Origin: Gautieria morchelliformis
Lineage: Eukaryota; Basidiomycota; Agaricomycetes; Gomphales; Gomphaceae
Assembly: GCA_015179125.1 (NCBI GenBank)
Contig: WHVA01000151.1
Coordinates: 62,001-126,000 of the forward strand
Direction: 5' to 3'
DNA: 64,000 nt
The position numbers and the translations under genes were made by a program. Of the stretch, positions 12,691 to 22,839 are shown one piece after another; the first letter of the stretch is position 1; each line of letters opens with the position of its first letter. The notes under the pieces are model-generated. The model searched no databases. It had not been told where the DNA came from and was given only the letters and a program-made list of their open reading frames with translations.

Positions 12691-12719
12691 TAGGGAGGAT
12701 ACTCATAGCTTCGGTCTTG

Positions 12720-12910
12720 CATGACCGAAGCTGGTATAGTAAAGACACATGACTTGTCGTACCTCAGTGAAGCTATTGTTCACTGAGGTACGTACCATTT
12801 CTCATAGCTATGCGCAAGTCACTCATCATCATGTATAGCCCGTTTATCTTAGGTAGCTATACATACAGGCCCAGTGAAGCTATTGTTCACTGAGCCCGTT
12901 TATCTTAGTC
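12720..12910. repeat. LTR-C-like hairpin and direct-repeat module
   Basis: Hairpin 1: GTACCTCAGTGAA (12759-12771), loop GCTATTG, TTCACTGAGGTAC (12779-12791). Then a 16-bp direct repeat AGCCCGTTTATCTTAG at 12837-12852 and 12893-12908 brackets hairpin 2 (CAGTGAA/TTCACTG, 12872-12892). The same order occurs in LTR family C at 46640-46791 and in C1. I read this as a diverged relative of LTR C. Its outer ends were not located. Confidence 0.6.
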
Positions 12911-13062
12911 TACTGCGCATAACCCATCAACAACCTCCGCCCCGTCCGCCACTGCCACGCCAGGATCCATATCCTCCCCCACCTCTGGCCCGTCATGATG
13001 CCCTGAGGCCAAAGGTGGAGCCTCATGCCATGGCTGCAAGGATCCTGAGGTGAAGTGACAAT

Positions 13063-13440
13063 ATATATAAGAGTAATAATATCAACGTCCTCAACAAGGG
13101 GCAGCCGGCACGGCAACTGCCGGCCTCTAGATTCTTAGAACGTGACAGTATAATTATTACTCTTATATATATTATTACTCTTATATATATTATTACTCTT
13201 ATATATATTATTACTCTTATATATATTATTACTCTTATATATATTATTACTCTTATATATATTATTACTCTTATATATATTATTACTCTTATATATATTA
13301 TTACTCTTATATATATTATTACTCTTATATATATTATTACTCTTATATATATTATTACTCTTATATATATTATTACTCTTATATATATTATTACTCTTAT
13401 ATATATTATTACTCTTATATATATTATTACTCTTATATTA
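13063..13440. repeat. 18-bp AT-rich satellite, 16 units, with one inverted monomer
   Basis: The unit ATTATTACTCTTATATAT repeats without interruption from 13153 to 13440 (16 x 18 bp; the last unit is slightly altered). One monomer lies in inverse orientation at 13063-13080, separated by about 70 bp of unique DNA. The long open frame across it is only the repeat read through. Confidence 0.95.
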
Positions 13441-13489
13441 AGCATATGACGTTGTGAGAGTTTGAGTCCCTTCGCCCATGTTTGACGCA

Positions 13490-14463
13490 GCTTTCTGTGC
13501 CTTTTGGAGCCACCTCACGACCTTTGTCTCACTCTTTGTTCTTCCCATGCCTTTTTTGCCCTGAAACATTCACATTGCAGCCTTCTTTTACTAGTGCTGC
13601 ATGCTTGTGACGTCACCAGCTTTGTCTCACTCTTCCGTGTTGCTTTGATGTCCCAGTCTTTGTTCATGTTTTCATTGCCTTGAAAGATTTGGATCGCTGC
13701 CTTCTTTCTTTCCATGCATTTAGTGCAGGATGCTTGTGACATCATGACCTTTGTCTCAGCCTTCGTTCTTCCCATGTCTTTCCCACTCTGTCGTTCCTCT
13801 TGCTTTGAAACATTCATATTGCTGCCTTCTTTCTTTCCACCATGAAACTTTCGTATGGCTGCCTTACTTCATTCCGTGTGTTTAGCTCTCTGTCCATGTT
13901 CAAGGAGGTCTCTTCTCATGTATGTCATTATCTGTTCTCCCACTCGCATCACTGAAGAACGCTCACCTTTTTTTTTGTCAAGCCGTTTCTGTTCCCTGCT
14001 CACAAGACAGGTGTCATGGGTCATGATCTGTTGTGATGTCAGATCTCCATTGTCTGTGTTGTTGTAGGTCACAAGACAGCTGTCATGGGTCCGTTTTTTT
14101 GGGGTCGATGAGGTATTGAATGATTCTTTTTCTGTTGTTCTGTTGTTCTGTTGTTCTGTTGTTCTGTTGTTCTGTTGTTCTGTTGTTCTGTTGTTCTGTT
14201 GTCTCACGTCATTATCGCATCTTACCTGTTTCTTTTTCTCATGACCATTGATGTCTGTGTTGTCCTAGGTCACAAGACAGCTGTCATGGGTCTGTGTTTT
14301 TTGGGGTCAATGAGGTATTGAATGATTCTTTTTCTGTCATTCTGTTGTCTCACCTTGTGTTGTTATTGCATCTTACCTGTTTCTTTTTCTCATGACTGTT
14401 GATGTCTGTGTTGTTGTAGGTCACAAGACAGCTGTCATGGGTCCATTTTTTTGGGGGGTCAAT
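13490..14463. repeat. Diverged tandem repeats and microsatellite
   Basis: From about 13500 to 13860, phrases such as CCTTTGTCTCA, GAAACATTCA and CTGCCTTCTTTC recur in degenerate units. From about 14030 onward a longer unit recurs, containing TCACAAGACAGCTGTCATGG, a T-run with GGGGTCAATGAGG, and TTCTTTTTCTG. An 8-bp microsatellite (GTTGTTCT) runs about 14120-14202. The longer unit resumes at 19277 after the LTR C insertion. No gene is supported. Confidence 0.75.
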
Positions 14464-14773
14464 TGTTGGGTGCATTTATGCTCCTGCACCAAAATCAAGC
14501 ATAATATATTCGATTTATTGTATAGTGTTTCAATATTTTCTCACATTGTTCTTGTACAATGCATCCATTTCTCTGATTATTTTCGAAATTTTCCAGTCAC
14601 TCCCTACTTCTCCATTTCATTTTGTTATTTCTATTTTCACAAGCGGCTGCACCCAGCGGAGTCTGAAATGACTTCGACGCGCGATCTATGCTTACTCGAT
14701 GGTGACAATTGGGTGAGCAAGAGTTCTATAGCGATGCCAGCGCTCTTTTGCGCGACCAGGGTGTAGGCCGTGC

Positions 14774-15808
14774 TCAAGCCAAAGTTGAAGCGAGGCGAAG
14801 AGACGGAGGCTCGGGAGGCTGAGCGTTGGGAACGGCCCAATGGAGGCGCGCTGAGAGGGATAGTAGGCGATACTTGTTTGGCTCGATATAAAGCTTATAA
14901 GAATCGCTGCGCCAACAGCCTAGCTGTTGCAACTCGAACTTGTTGAAACCAGCGGCAGCTGCAGACGACGCGCCCCCCCTTCAGAAACTGTGCCCTGCGA
15001 ACTGATTGGCGTTGAAGCCCAGTCTAGTGAGGTCTTCGCGCAGCCGCCGGAGGAGGTCGGCGCGAAGGAGGGGTGAGCCATCATGCCCGACGAATAGTGC
15101 TGATTCGGGAGAGCGTGGATCCTCGTGGTAGAGCCTCTTGAGGCTGGTGACAGGGCATGTGGGGGCACCTGGGGCTGCAGAGACATAGAGAGAGACGCCC
15201 CGTCGGAAGGGGTCGGTCTTTGAGGAGGGGATAGAGATGATGACGTAGTGGGGCGAGGCGAAGGAAGGCTCGAAGCGCACGCAGCTCCGGGTGAGGTGTG
15301 CGGCAGGGTCGAAGGATCTGGTATGGCGAATGGTGAATTCTCCACAGCGCAAGAACGTGGGGACTGCGATGCAGATGGCCACGATGTAATTGATTTCACC
15401 AATGCCGGATGGTCCTGGGTGAAGTGAGATGATCTGCCGAAGGACATTGAATGTAATGGGCAGTTTCGGTTTTCAGTCCTTTTCGCCCATGTACCGTTTG
15501 ATGCCTCGCACCATCCTCTGGAGCAACGGTGATTCACAGGCGTCGAAGGGAAGGTCATTGTCGATGTGAGCGGAGCGGAGGTGGGTGATATATGATTTGA
15601 TTGTTTTAGGCTGCAGAGTGCGGGAACCCAGGAATGCGACCCATTCAAGGATGGCTGTGGTGGTTGCGGGCAGGACGGTGCCGGTGGGGCTCCGCAGGTG
15701 AGGGTTGGCAAGGATGAAGTCGAAGAAAGATCGCTGGCCGGTCGTGTATGAGGTGCGAGTGCTGGAAGCGAGCCCGTGCCATAGCCAGAATGCTGCGAGT
15801 CTTGACAT
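14774..15808 (-). pseudogene. DIRS tyrosine recombinase, two in-frame TGA codons
   Basis: One continuous minus-strand frame: an N-terminal core-binding part (SSTRTSYTTGQRSFFDF, TIKSYITHLRSAHI), then PTFLRCGEFTIRHTR with the first catalytic Arg region, KTDPFRRG, GHSF-stop-RGGASSAAAAGF, and SDSYKLYIEP with the likely nucleophile Tyr. The stop at 14981-14983 replaces the Arg of the HxxR motif; a second TGA at 15473-15475 replaces an Arg after MGEKD. Both fit CGA to TGA. The enzyme would integrate the circular DNA intermediate of the element. The true start may lie upstream, inside the overlapping RT frame. Confidence 0.85.
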
Positions 15809-15829
15809 GTGAGAGTGTGTTTGATACCA

Positions 15830-17628
15830 CTGGTCAGACAGTGGGGTGAGGTGGGCTGTCGGTTCAGGTATGGGGCCGATTCAAGTAGGCGGGTGTACAT
15901 GTAATGAGAGGCATAATCAGCGAGCGCATTAGCAGAAGAAGAAAGCCAGGAAGATGAGTAGGAGAATTTGAGCTGCACTGCTAGCATAACGATCATGCGG
16001 AGGTTTGTCATTACGTGCATAGATCGGTTCGTGTCATTTTCGATGGCACGAACGTCTACTTGGTTGTCTATGTGGAAGACAACGTGCTTATGCGTCCATA
16101 GGTGACCCCAGCATAGAATAGCCTGTAGAACTGCGTAGATTTCCTTGAATTGGATATCGCGTTCACGGAAACGCCTATGGATTCGGCTAGAGAACCACTC
16201 CTTCCCAAATATGCCCCCTATGCCTTTCTTTCCGCTTGTGTCTGTATAAACGTGCAAGGTTTCGTAGGGCGGGGAAATGAGGCGGACGCCATTCCATCGA
16301 AACGCGTAAGTATGCCACCACCGAATTTCGGCGTGTGCGTAGGCGGGGATGTGTCGGACAGCGTAATTTGATTTGAAAGAGGTTGAGAAGTTGATGAGTC
16401 GGCGCAAAAATGCACGGGAATGTGGAACAACCTGAGAGCAAAACTGCAAGAACCCAATTAGTTGCTGAAGGTCACGCAAGGAGCAACTGCGACGAGCAAG
16501 CCAACTTAGGAGGAGGCTCCTAAGGTAGCAGAGCTTCTCGTCGGGGAGACGGGCTTCCTTTGCCATGGAGTCTAGGTCGAGGCCTAGAAATTCGACCTGA
16601 GTAGAAGGACGAATTGTCTTTTCGTCCTGGAAGGAGAGGCCAAGCTGCCGACCGAGAGCTTGGATCCAATCCACTGCCTGGTTGGCGAGACTAAGTGGGG
16701 TGGAAGGCCTGAAAATAGGCAGGAAGTCGTCGAGGTAGTGTTTCAGACTACCAGGTATATGGCGCTGAATTATCCAGTGCAGGGCTTCTGCAAAAATATT
16801 AAATATATATGGGGCGGACTTGAGACCAAATGTCAATACGACCGTATGATAGAAAAGGCCTTGCCATTCAAAGCCGAGAAGGTTCCAGTCGGCGGGTCGA
16901 ACTGGGATATGGTGGAATGCCTCCTTTAGATCAAGTTTTGCTAGAAGAGTGCCTTTGCCGAAGGCAGCAATAGTGGAGATTGCTTGATCGAAGGCTTCAT
17001 AGCGGATATGCCCTTCGGCATCCGAGATGGCGTCGTTCACGGAGAGACCATCCGGCCATGATAGGTGATTAATGAGGCGACGCTTCAGGGGCTTACGGGG
17101 ACGCGTTACGGTTCCGAGAGGGGAACATCGAAAGTTCAGGTAGGGGGGAGCTGAGAATGGGCCGAGGGCATGGCGACTGCTGAGAAGTGTGTCGACCGCG
17201 TTGGACACAGAATCTGGGAACTCCAAGGCACTTTTCAAATTGCGACAAGGCTGATCACGATGAGCACCAGAAAAGCCTAGGTTAGCACCAAATTCTATTA
17301 CATGCAGTAAGGAATCAACAAAAGGGCGGTCAGGGTAGTCCTTAAGGTAAAACTCCCAAGCTGATTGTACCAACGGCGATGTAACGCGAGCGAGGCCTAC
17401 GGTCGAAGAGGGGACAGTGTTGCAGCGAGGGTCACTATTAGGACGGGGTGGCAGGGAAGGGCCCGGAGGGAATAGCTCAGAATGTGGCAGGGTGTCGGAG
17501 AGGACTACAGAGTCAAGGGAAGCATGGGGAGCCGTAGAGATAGACTGGGGGGTAAACTTGGGTACAGAGTCCTGGGGGCAGGGACGAGGGGTGGACCGGG
17601 AGGACAGAAGCTCCCTCGCCCTGCCCAT
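15830..17628 (-). CDS. DIRS reverse transcriptase-RNase H
   Basis: The ATG at 17628 lies just after the gag stop, so gag and pol are adjacent. Up to about residue 600 the protein is coherent. It has KLDLKEAFHHIPV (residues about 230-242), the RT catalytic YLDDF (about 298), PSTQVEFLGLDLD, and an RNase H domain opening with VYTDTSGKKGIGG (about 462), then HIDNQVDVRAIEND. The open frame runs on to 14920 across the recombinase gene in another phase. Overlap of RT and recombinase is normal in DIRS elements, but residues beyond about 610 look like a shadow. It copies element RNA into DNA in cytoplasmic particles or the nucleus. No internal stop is seen. Confidence 0.85.
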
Positions 17629-17631
17629 GCC

Positions 17632-18888
17632 CTAGACAGAAGTCTTTGGCTTCTCTGTGCAGCTATATCGGCCGTGGTCAGAACAACCGCAGTTCTTGCA
17701 TTTGTGCAAACGACCATGGGCACAGGGCGAGGCGCATTTCCCTGATTGGAAGGCATAGCAGGTTTGTTTCCCATTTGACGAGGTAGACTGCGAGGGTGCT
17801 TTGCTCGATGCAGGCTTCGGACTGCCATAGAGGTGGAGGGAAGCCAGCTCAGTGTCCATGCTACGCCATCCCGAATAATCGCCGTCACACATTTCAGCGA
17901 GATGCCGGTTATGGAACATGAAATGATACTGGAGGACTGCTGACCATTCGTAGCGCATGTAGATCTGGTAAAGGATGTGGAGGTATTCCGAGCAACCCAG
18001 GACCACTTGCTGCGAAGCCGGCACGTTGCCAGAGGCTATGATAAAGTATTGGAGTATTTCGAAGTAAATGACGAGCGGGTCGAATAGGGCATGAAAAGAT
18101 GGGTAGTCCTTAGGGGAAGCCTCCCTCTCGCGCTGTAGAAATTCGCCGTCGTCGGAAATCTCGAAGGCCTTGGGTTTAGGGCATTCCTTAACAGTGGCGT
18201 CCAGTTTATACAGATGGGATGGGCGGAACTCATGTTTCGCGATCGCTAGCCACAGCGCAGACTCGACATGAGGGAATGAGCGGTCGATTGACATACCTGA
18301 TGCGGGATTCAGCGAAATAGGCGGCACGAAGGACCCTCCTTGAGTCAGGGAGGTAGCCGATGGGGGAAGGCCGGGTGCAGGTGGGGGAGGTGGTGGCTGC
18401 AGAGGCTGAGAGGGAGGTTGTTGCGGCGGACTCGGAGAACTCTGTTGCTGCTGAGGTTTCTGGACCTGAGGTTGCTGCAAGATAGAGAGCAGTTGCGAGA
18501 GAGAGTTTTCGAGCGAAGACAGATGCTGGTCAGTAGTCGGTGCAACCACCTGGAAGGGCGGGAAGGGGGTGCTACTGGATGGAGGAGGGTCAGGGGTTGG
18601 TGATATGGTGGCGTCTGGGGAGGGCCTGGCAGGCTGCTTGTCCCTAGAGCGAGAAGTTGAAGCGTCGGTCCCAGCAGGTGCCATGTTCGATGAGGTGTTG
18701 AGTTGGTAGGACGGAACTGCTCGACGGAACAGTGTGCCACTTCGGATGATATCTGCTCCTGTGAAAAAGATGGAGCTCGAAGCCTTTATGGCTATCGAGC
18801 ACGAGATATGTGAGAAGGACGCGAGGAAAGCCCTGTAGGAGAACATGGTCTTATATACTAATGGGAAACAATGGGGAGAATGGAACAA
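17632..18888 (-). CDS. DIRS gag-like protein
   Basis: 418 codons if started at 18888. An internal ATG at 18684 (MAPAGTDAS) is a good alternative, because the first 68 residues are hydrophobic and may be leader. The middle is Pro/Gln-rich with a short helix (SLENSLSQLLSIL). A conserved core includes WLAIAKHEFRPSHLYKLD and LGCSEYLHILYQIYMRYEW, and a Cys-rich end reads CYAFQSGKC...CKNCGCSDHG. It probably packages element RNA. It ends four bases before the RT start codon. Assigned mainly by position in the element and the Cys-rich tail. Confidence 0.7.
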   Translation of the reverse strand: MFHSPHCFPLVYKTMFSYRAFLASFSHISCSIAIKASSSIFFTGADIIRSGTLFRRAVPSYQLNTSSNMAPAGTDASTSRSRDKQPARPSPDATISPTPDPPPSSSTPFPPFQVVAPTTDQHLSSLENSLSQLLSILQQPQVQKPQQQQSSPSPPQQPPSQPLQPPPPPPAPGLPPSATSLTQGGSFVPPISLNPASGMSIDRSFPHVESALWLAIAKHEFRPSHLYKLDATVKECPKPKAFEISDDGEFLQREREASPKDYPSFHALFDPLVIYFEILQYFIIASGNVPASQQVVLGCSEYLHILYQIYMRYEWSAVLQYHFMFHNRHLAEMCDGDYSGWRSMDTELASLHLYGSPKPASSKAPSQSTSSNGKQTCYAFQSGKCASPCAHGRLHKCKNCGCSDHGRYSCTEKPKTSV

Positions 18889-19281
18889 TAGGTAAAAGGG
18901 GGGTGGACAATAGAGAGAATTATGGACCGAAGGTGCAGGGTGGACACAGTCACGTGCCTCGTGCCATAGACCTCGGACAACGCTAGCTTTGTCCGCTCCA
19001 GCTCTTGGGTGCTAAAGGGCCGGGTAGTAGTACATGCACAGTGAGACAGATTTCCCCCTCTCTCAGTGACAACTAAATTCACTGAGAGAGGAAGTAAATT
19101 AGTCTAGTATTCTCTCGATTTATTGACCTAGAAATTCTCTGTAGTGAATTAATTTCTAGGTAGTGTATAATATATTTAAAGTGACAACTAAATTCACTGA
19201 GAGAGTGAATTAATTTCTAGTCTATTCTTTTGAGCAACAAGTCCATACCTACTGCCTATAATTCCTGTCCTCTACATCAAT

Positions 19282-20441
19282 GAGGTATTGAATGATTCTT
19301 TTTCAGTCGTTCTGTTGTCTCACCTTGCGTCATTATCACATCTTGCCTATTTCTTTTTCTTGTGACCGTTGATTTGCCTACACATTACTGTGCAGTCATA
19401 CGCTTGGGTGCCCAAGATGTGTGGAGTTTGGTTCAACACTAATGTGCATTGCTTTACAGTAACTTCTCACCCGCTCACTTAGTGGGGTTACTGCCTACCG
19501 GGATGCTTTTAGCTTCATCATGTCTGGCTGGATCCCTGTCAGTTTGTGATGCCAATTCCGCCACCTATCACCTGCGCTGCCATGGTAAGCTATCAATGAG
19601 CTGGAAATGGGTCAAACTACTTTCTGATCATGTGCAGGCCACCAACACTCCACACCTCAGCTTACTCCCTCCCTGGAGTGTCAGCTCCTTGATCCAATGC
19701 TTGATGGGGGAGGATACCTCCCGGCTGATGTCGTTCCCTCACTGGCATCCCACTCCGTTACCCATTCCCACCACATTGACCCTACTATAGAAAAGGCTCC
19801 CTTCGACTCAATGCCCTTTGACATAGAGTCAGACTTCCTCATTGCCCATGGTAGGTGTTGGTATGGTCATCTACCTTCTGACTCTGACAACTCAGTTTTG
19901 CAGTCTCTAGGACACCGTGTAGCTGGCAAGGATTTATCAACATTGACTGCTCTGATGTCATTCCCATCCCTGTGCCTGCATCTGGCAAGCCTGCAATGTG
20001 AGTATTCATCTATGTTTCTGAAGTGTCGCTTTGATCATGTTGGACTGCGACCTGATACCCTGCCATGAAAACACAAGCAGACATTCAACAGGCCTGTATC
20101 CTCTCAGTCCTGAGTCTTGCCACCAATCCTGGTGCAACTGAGACCCTGATCCCGTCAGAGCCATCCATCAGTTTTAAGGTCTACTCTAAGGATTAATTCT
20201 TTTAGCTTCACATATCAGCAGTCACAAGGCAGTAGCTACTTGTGAAATGTACAAATGTACAGGTCACATGAATGTCAATTCCAGCTTTTTTCCTGTTATG
20301 TTGACCCCTGTCCAGTCATCTACAGACCCTGTCATTTCACAGCAGGGTTTCTTACTGCATTCATGGCTGCATTTCTGCCTCATCCTTTCTTCGGGTCTGT
20401 CTGATCGTGTACATTGTCCTGTGCGTTCCTCTTATGGGATA
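19282..20441. other. No gene seen; left end continues the tandem repeat
   Basis: The first 100 bp or so repeat the GAGGTATTGAATGATTC unit seen before 14463, which shows that LTR C landed inside that array. The remaining kilobase has plus-strand frames of up to 120 codons without motifs, so I do not call a gene. It ends at the 3' LTR of Ty3 element F. Confidence 0.5.
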
Positions 20442-20695
20442 TGTTAGGACCTGTTCCCAAGTCCGGTCCTGAAGCCTCAGTGTAAAGATGACGATCTTTG
20501 ACCTTGTATCACAAGGGCACTGCAGAACTTGACCAAATAGTGGTATTCTGAATACTACGTAGTGACAGTGTAAGGTTAAGATGCGATGGGAACCGCTGGC
20601 TGGTTCCCACGCATAAACTATACAGTGGGTCCCTAAGGGGCCCACCGGGATTATGTAATAACTAGAGTACATGTATGGTATCTAGGTTATTTACA
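20442..20695 (-). repeat. 3' LTR of element F with polypurine tract
   Basis: On the minus strand it begins TGTAAATAACC and ends GGTCCTAACA (254 bp). Immediately upstream is the purine run of the plus-strand primer (CCCTCCCCCTC on the plus strand from 20696). The first 175 bp or so recur at 38215-39294 as the truncated 5' LTR. Confidence 0.85.
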
Positions 20696-20763
20696 CCCTC
20701 CCCCTCTATAGACAACTATAGGGGCCAACTACGATTCATAGAGGTCATCCATGATGGAATCCT

Positions 20764-22839
20764 CTAGAGTGGCCGATACGATGACATCGTCATCGTATGG
20801 GCTGGTGGAGCGCGTGACTCCTCCGAGGGCACCTCCGTGTCCACGGTGGTAATTCCGTGAGGCTGTTCTGCCTCACCACTAGCGGTGGGTTCCACGTGCT
20901 CGATGGGGCCAGCATCCTCGCGGAGCATGGCCTCAACGGCGGGATCCTCAGCCTGAAGAGGGGGCTGGAAGCGCGCCAGCTCCTGGTCAAGCTGAGTGTG
21001 AGTGAGAGGTCGCGGCACTGCGGCTCTCACATGGCTGGTCTCGAGGACCTTTTGTTGGCCCTCGCGGGCAGCGGCACTGAATGCCGCGCCGGTGATGCTG
21101 CGTTGAACATAATGTTCAATGCGTGCCACTCGCTCGCGAGTGACACCTGCGTAGCGGGCCAACCATCTCGCGATCTCGGCGAGCGGGATGTCGGGGCCTG
21201 ATCAGCCCCCCACGGTGTATGGGCCCGTGATGGACAGCCGCAAGCTGGTGCTCTGCGGTGTCAGGACTTCCCTGGCATCGACAAGGCTCGACCATTGGTC
21301 GGTCGAGCCGAACAGGTTGAGCAGCCTTGCCCTGAGAGGTGAGGTGACCCCTTTGACCCAGGGCGCCAGGGCCTTCAACCACATCCAGATGTCCACGTCA
21401 TCTAGGTTGAAGGTACCATCTGCGTTGTCGTGGATGGCTGATGGAATTCCTTCGGGGTTGTGTATCCAGCCCCTTAGGATGGCAGCGATGTCGTGCGGGG
21501 TGCCGCCCGCTATCACGAGACAATCCCTTTTGGGATTGTGAGCACATTGTTCGCGCTCGATGCATTTGAATACGCCAATCATCTCGTGCGAGTTGTGGCG
21601 TTTCTTTTGCCCAAGCTAGGAGTTCAACGAAACGTGGGTTGTTGAGCAGGCAGACGTCGTACCATTGAGTACGACATTGTTGGGCCTTCCCTACTGGTCG
21701 CGGTAGGAGGCCTGTCTCGGAGATCGGTGGATCTCCAAGTGGGATGATCATCCCCTCCCCCAGGTAGGGAGGGTGAACTGTCACCGCCGGTGGAGGCAGG
21801 GCCACGCCAGGCCTGATGTACTGGGCCTCGACCTGTGCTATCCGCCGTTGAAGGGTGGGGTCGTTGATTGTGTGCGACGGTGACGCCACCAGGTATGTGC
21901 TGATCACGCTTTCCTTCACAATGGCTAGCCCATTGATGGTGTTGGGGGTGCCGCGCAATTTCTTGCGCTTTTTCTTCGGCTGCTCTGCCACCTGCTGAGC
22001 CCTCCCCGGGTCGTACGTCTTCCAGACGGACGAGTCGGACTCCCATCTGTCCAGGACGCTGTATGCGGCGTTGGAAGGCGCACTCTGCCCTTCTGTCGTT
22101 GTCGTTGTCGTTGTTGGGGTTGGCACTGATAATTGGGACGCAAGCCCCGATGTTGTGCGTGCCGGCAAGGGCGCCGTCGCACGTGGTGATGATGGCCCAG
22201 CCACTGGGTCCATGGTCGGGTCATGTCATGGCCTTTTTGAGGCTGCGTGGACGAGGGTAACCTGGAGCTGGGCTGCACTCAGCTGCTGCTCCAGTTCCTT
22301 TATTTTGGCACATCAGTTTCGAGCGCATCGTCGCAGTCTTCGACCGCGCGTTCCAACTCCTTGACCTCTTTTTTGAGGTCATGGATGTCCCGGAGGAGCG
22401 CCTCTCGCGCGTCACACGCGATGCCTCTCGGGAGCCATCCCCAGGCCACATTGACGATGTCGCCGATGTCTTCGTCCCGCAATTTGACCTTGCGGGTGCC
22501 TGTCGCGGCCCTTAGGTGCGCGGCGTAGTCCACGCACGTTGCGCAATCGTCCGGGTGGACGATTGCGAGGGCATCCTCCCATCCCACGATCATCCAGTGC
22601 TCCTGGTCGACTGGAGCACATAGGATATCTGTGGCCCCCTGTCTCAGGGCCCTTGTTCGCATTGTGGACATTGACGGATCAACATCCATCCCATCTTTGG
22701 GGGGCATCATCTTCATCGGGATGATGGTGGTTAGCTTCCAAGAAGCAATGCGCCCTCGGAAAGATCCGAGGTGAAAATTTAACCGCGCCGTGGCCGGCGC
22801 ATCACGTGGTCTGCACGTGACAGATGCGTCTAGCGGCAT
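20764..22839 (-). pseudogene. Extra ORF between integrase and 3' LTR of F
   Basis: Same strand as pol. It overlaps the pol stop by a few bases and is readable as one protein of roughly 650-700 codons with frame shifts. The N-terminal part has CATCVDYAAHL and WGWLPRGIACDAREALL followed by a Lys/Glu coiled coil. The middle has a Thr/Pro-rich stretch, KKKRKKLRG (possible nuclear signal), and NLDDVDIWMWLKALAPW. The C-terminal part has RYAGVTRERVARIEHY and an acidic tail. I recognise no known domain. Its position is where some Ty3 lineages carry accessory genes. It needs at least two frame corrections, so it is decayed or misread. Confidence 0.55.

Larger units (their letters stand above)
14685..19000 (-). 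mobile_element. DIRS-type tyrosine-recombinase retrotransposon
   Basis: About 4.3 kb, minus strand, with gag, then RT-RNase H overlapping a tyrosine recombinase: the DIRS gene set in the usual order. It sits inside an LTR C and shows no target duplication. That is expected, because DIRS elements integrate through their recombinase, not an integrase. Borders are inferred from comparison with uninterrupted LTR C copies (plus or minus 2 bp). The recombinase frame carries two in-frame TGA codons, so this copy is probably inactive. I did not resolve its split or inverted terminal repeats. Confidence 0.85.
14464..19276 (+). mobile_element. Solo LTR, family C (copy C1), split by a DIRS element
   Basis: The LTR begins TGTTGGGTGCATTTATGC at 14464 and ends CCTCTACA at 19276. 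TCAAT flanks it at 14459-14463 and 19277-19281. The LTR itself is about 497 bp (14464-14684 plus 19001-19276); the rest is the DIRS element. Copies C2 (39932-40366) and C3 (46583-47071) show the unbroken version, GACGCGCGAGCTCTTGG, at the split. It carries a perfect 13-bp hairpin at 19057-19091. Confidence 0.9.

Noticed and set aside
13023-13445. 140-codon frame with repeated IRVIIY
   Set aside because: Read-through of the 18-bp AT satellite.
13869-14207. Asn/Arg/Thr/Gln repeat protein frame
   Set aside because: Produced by the GTTGTTCT microsatellite on the reverse strand.
14920-15830. Last 300 codons of the 902-codon DIRS frame as part of the RT protein
   Set aside because: Ser/Pro-rich, no motif, and exactly over the recombinase gene in another phase; treated as a shadow.
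20857-22364. Plus-strand frames over the F accessory region
   Set aside because: No motifs; complement of the better-supported minus-strand frame.
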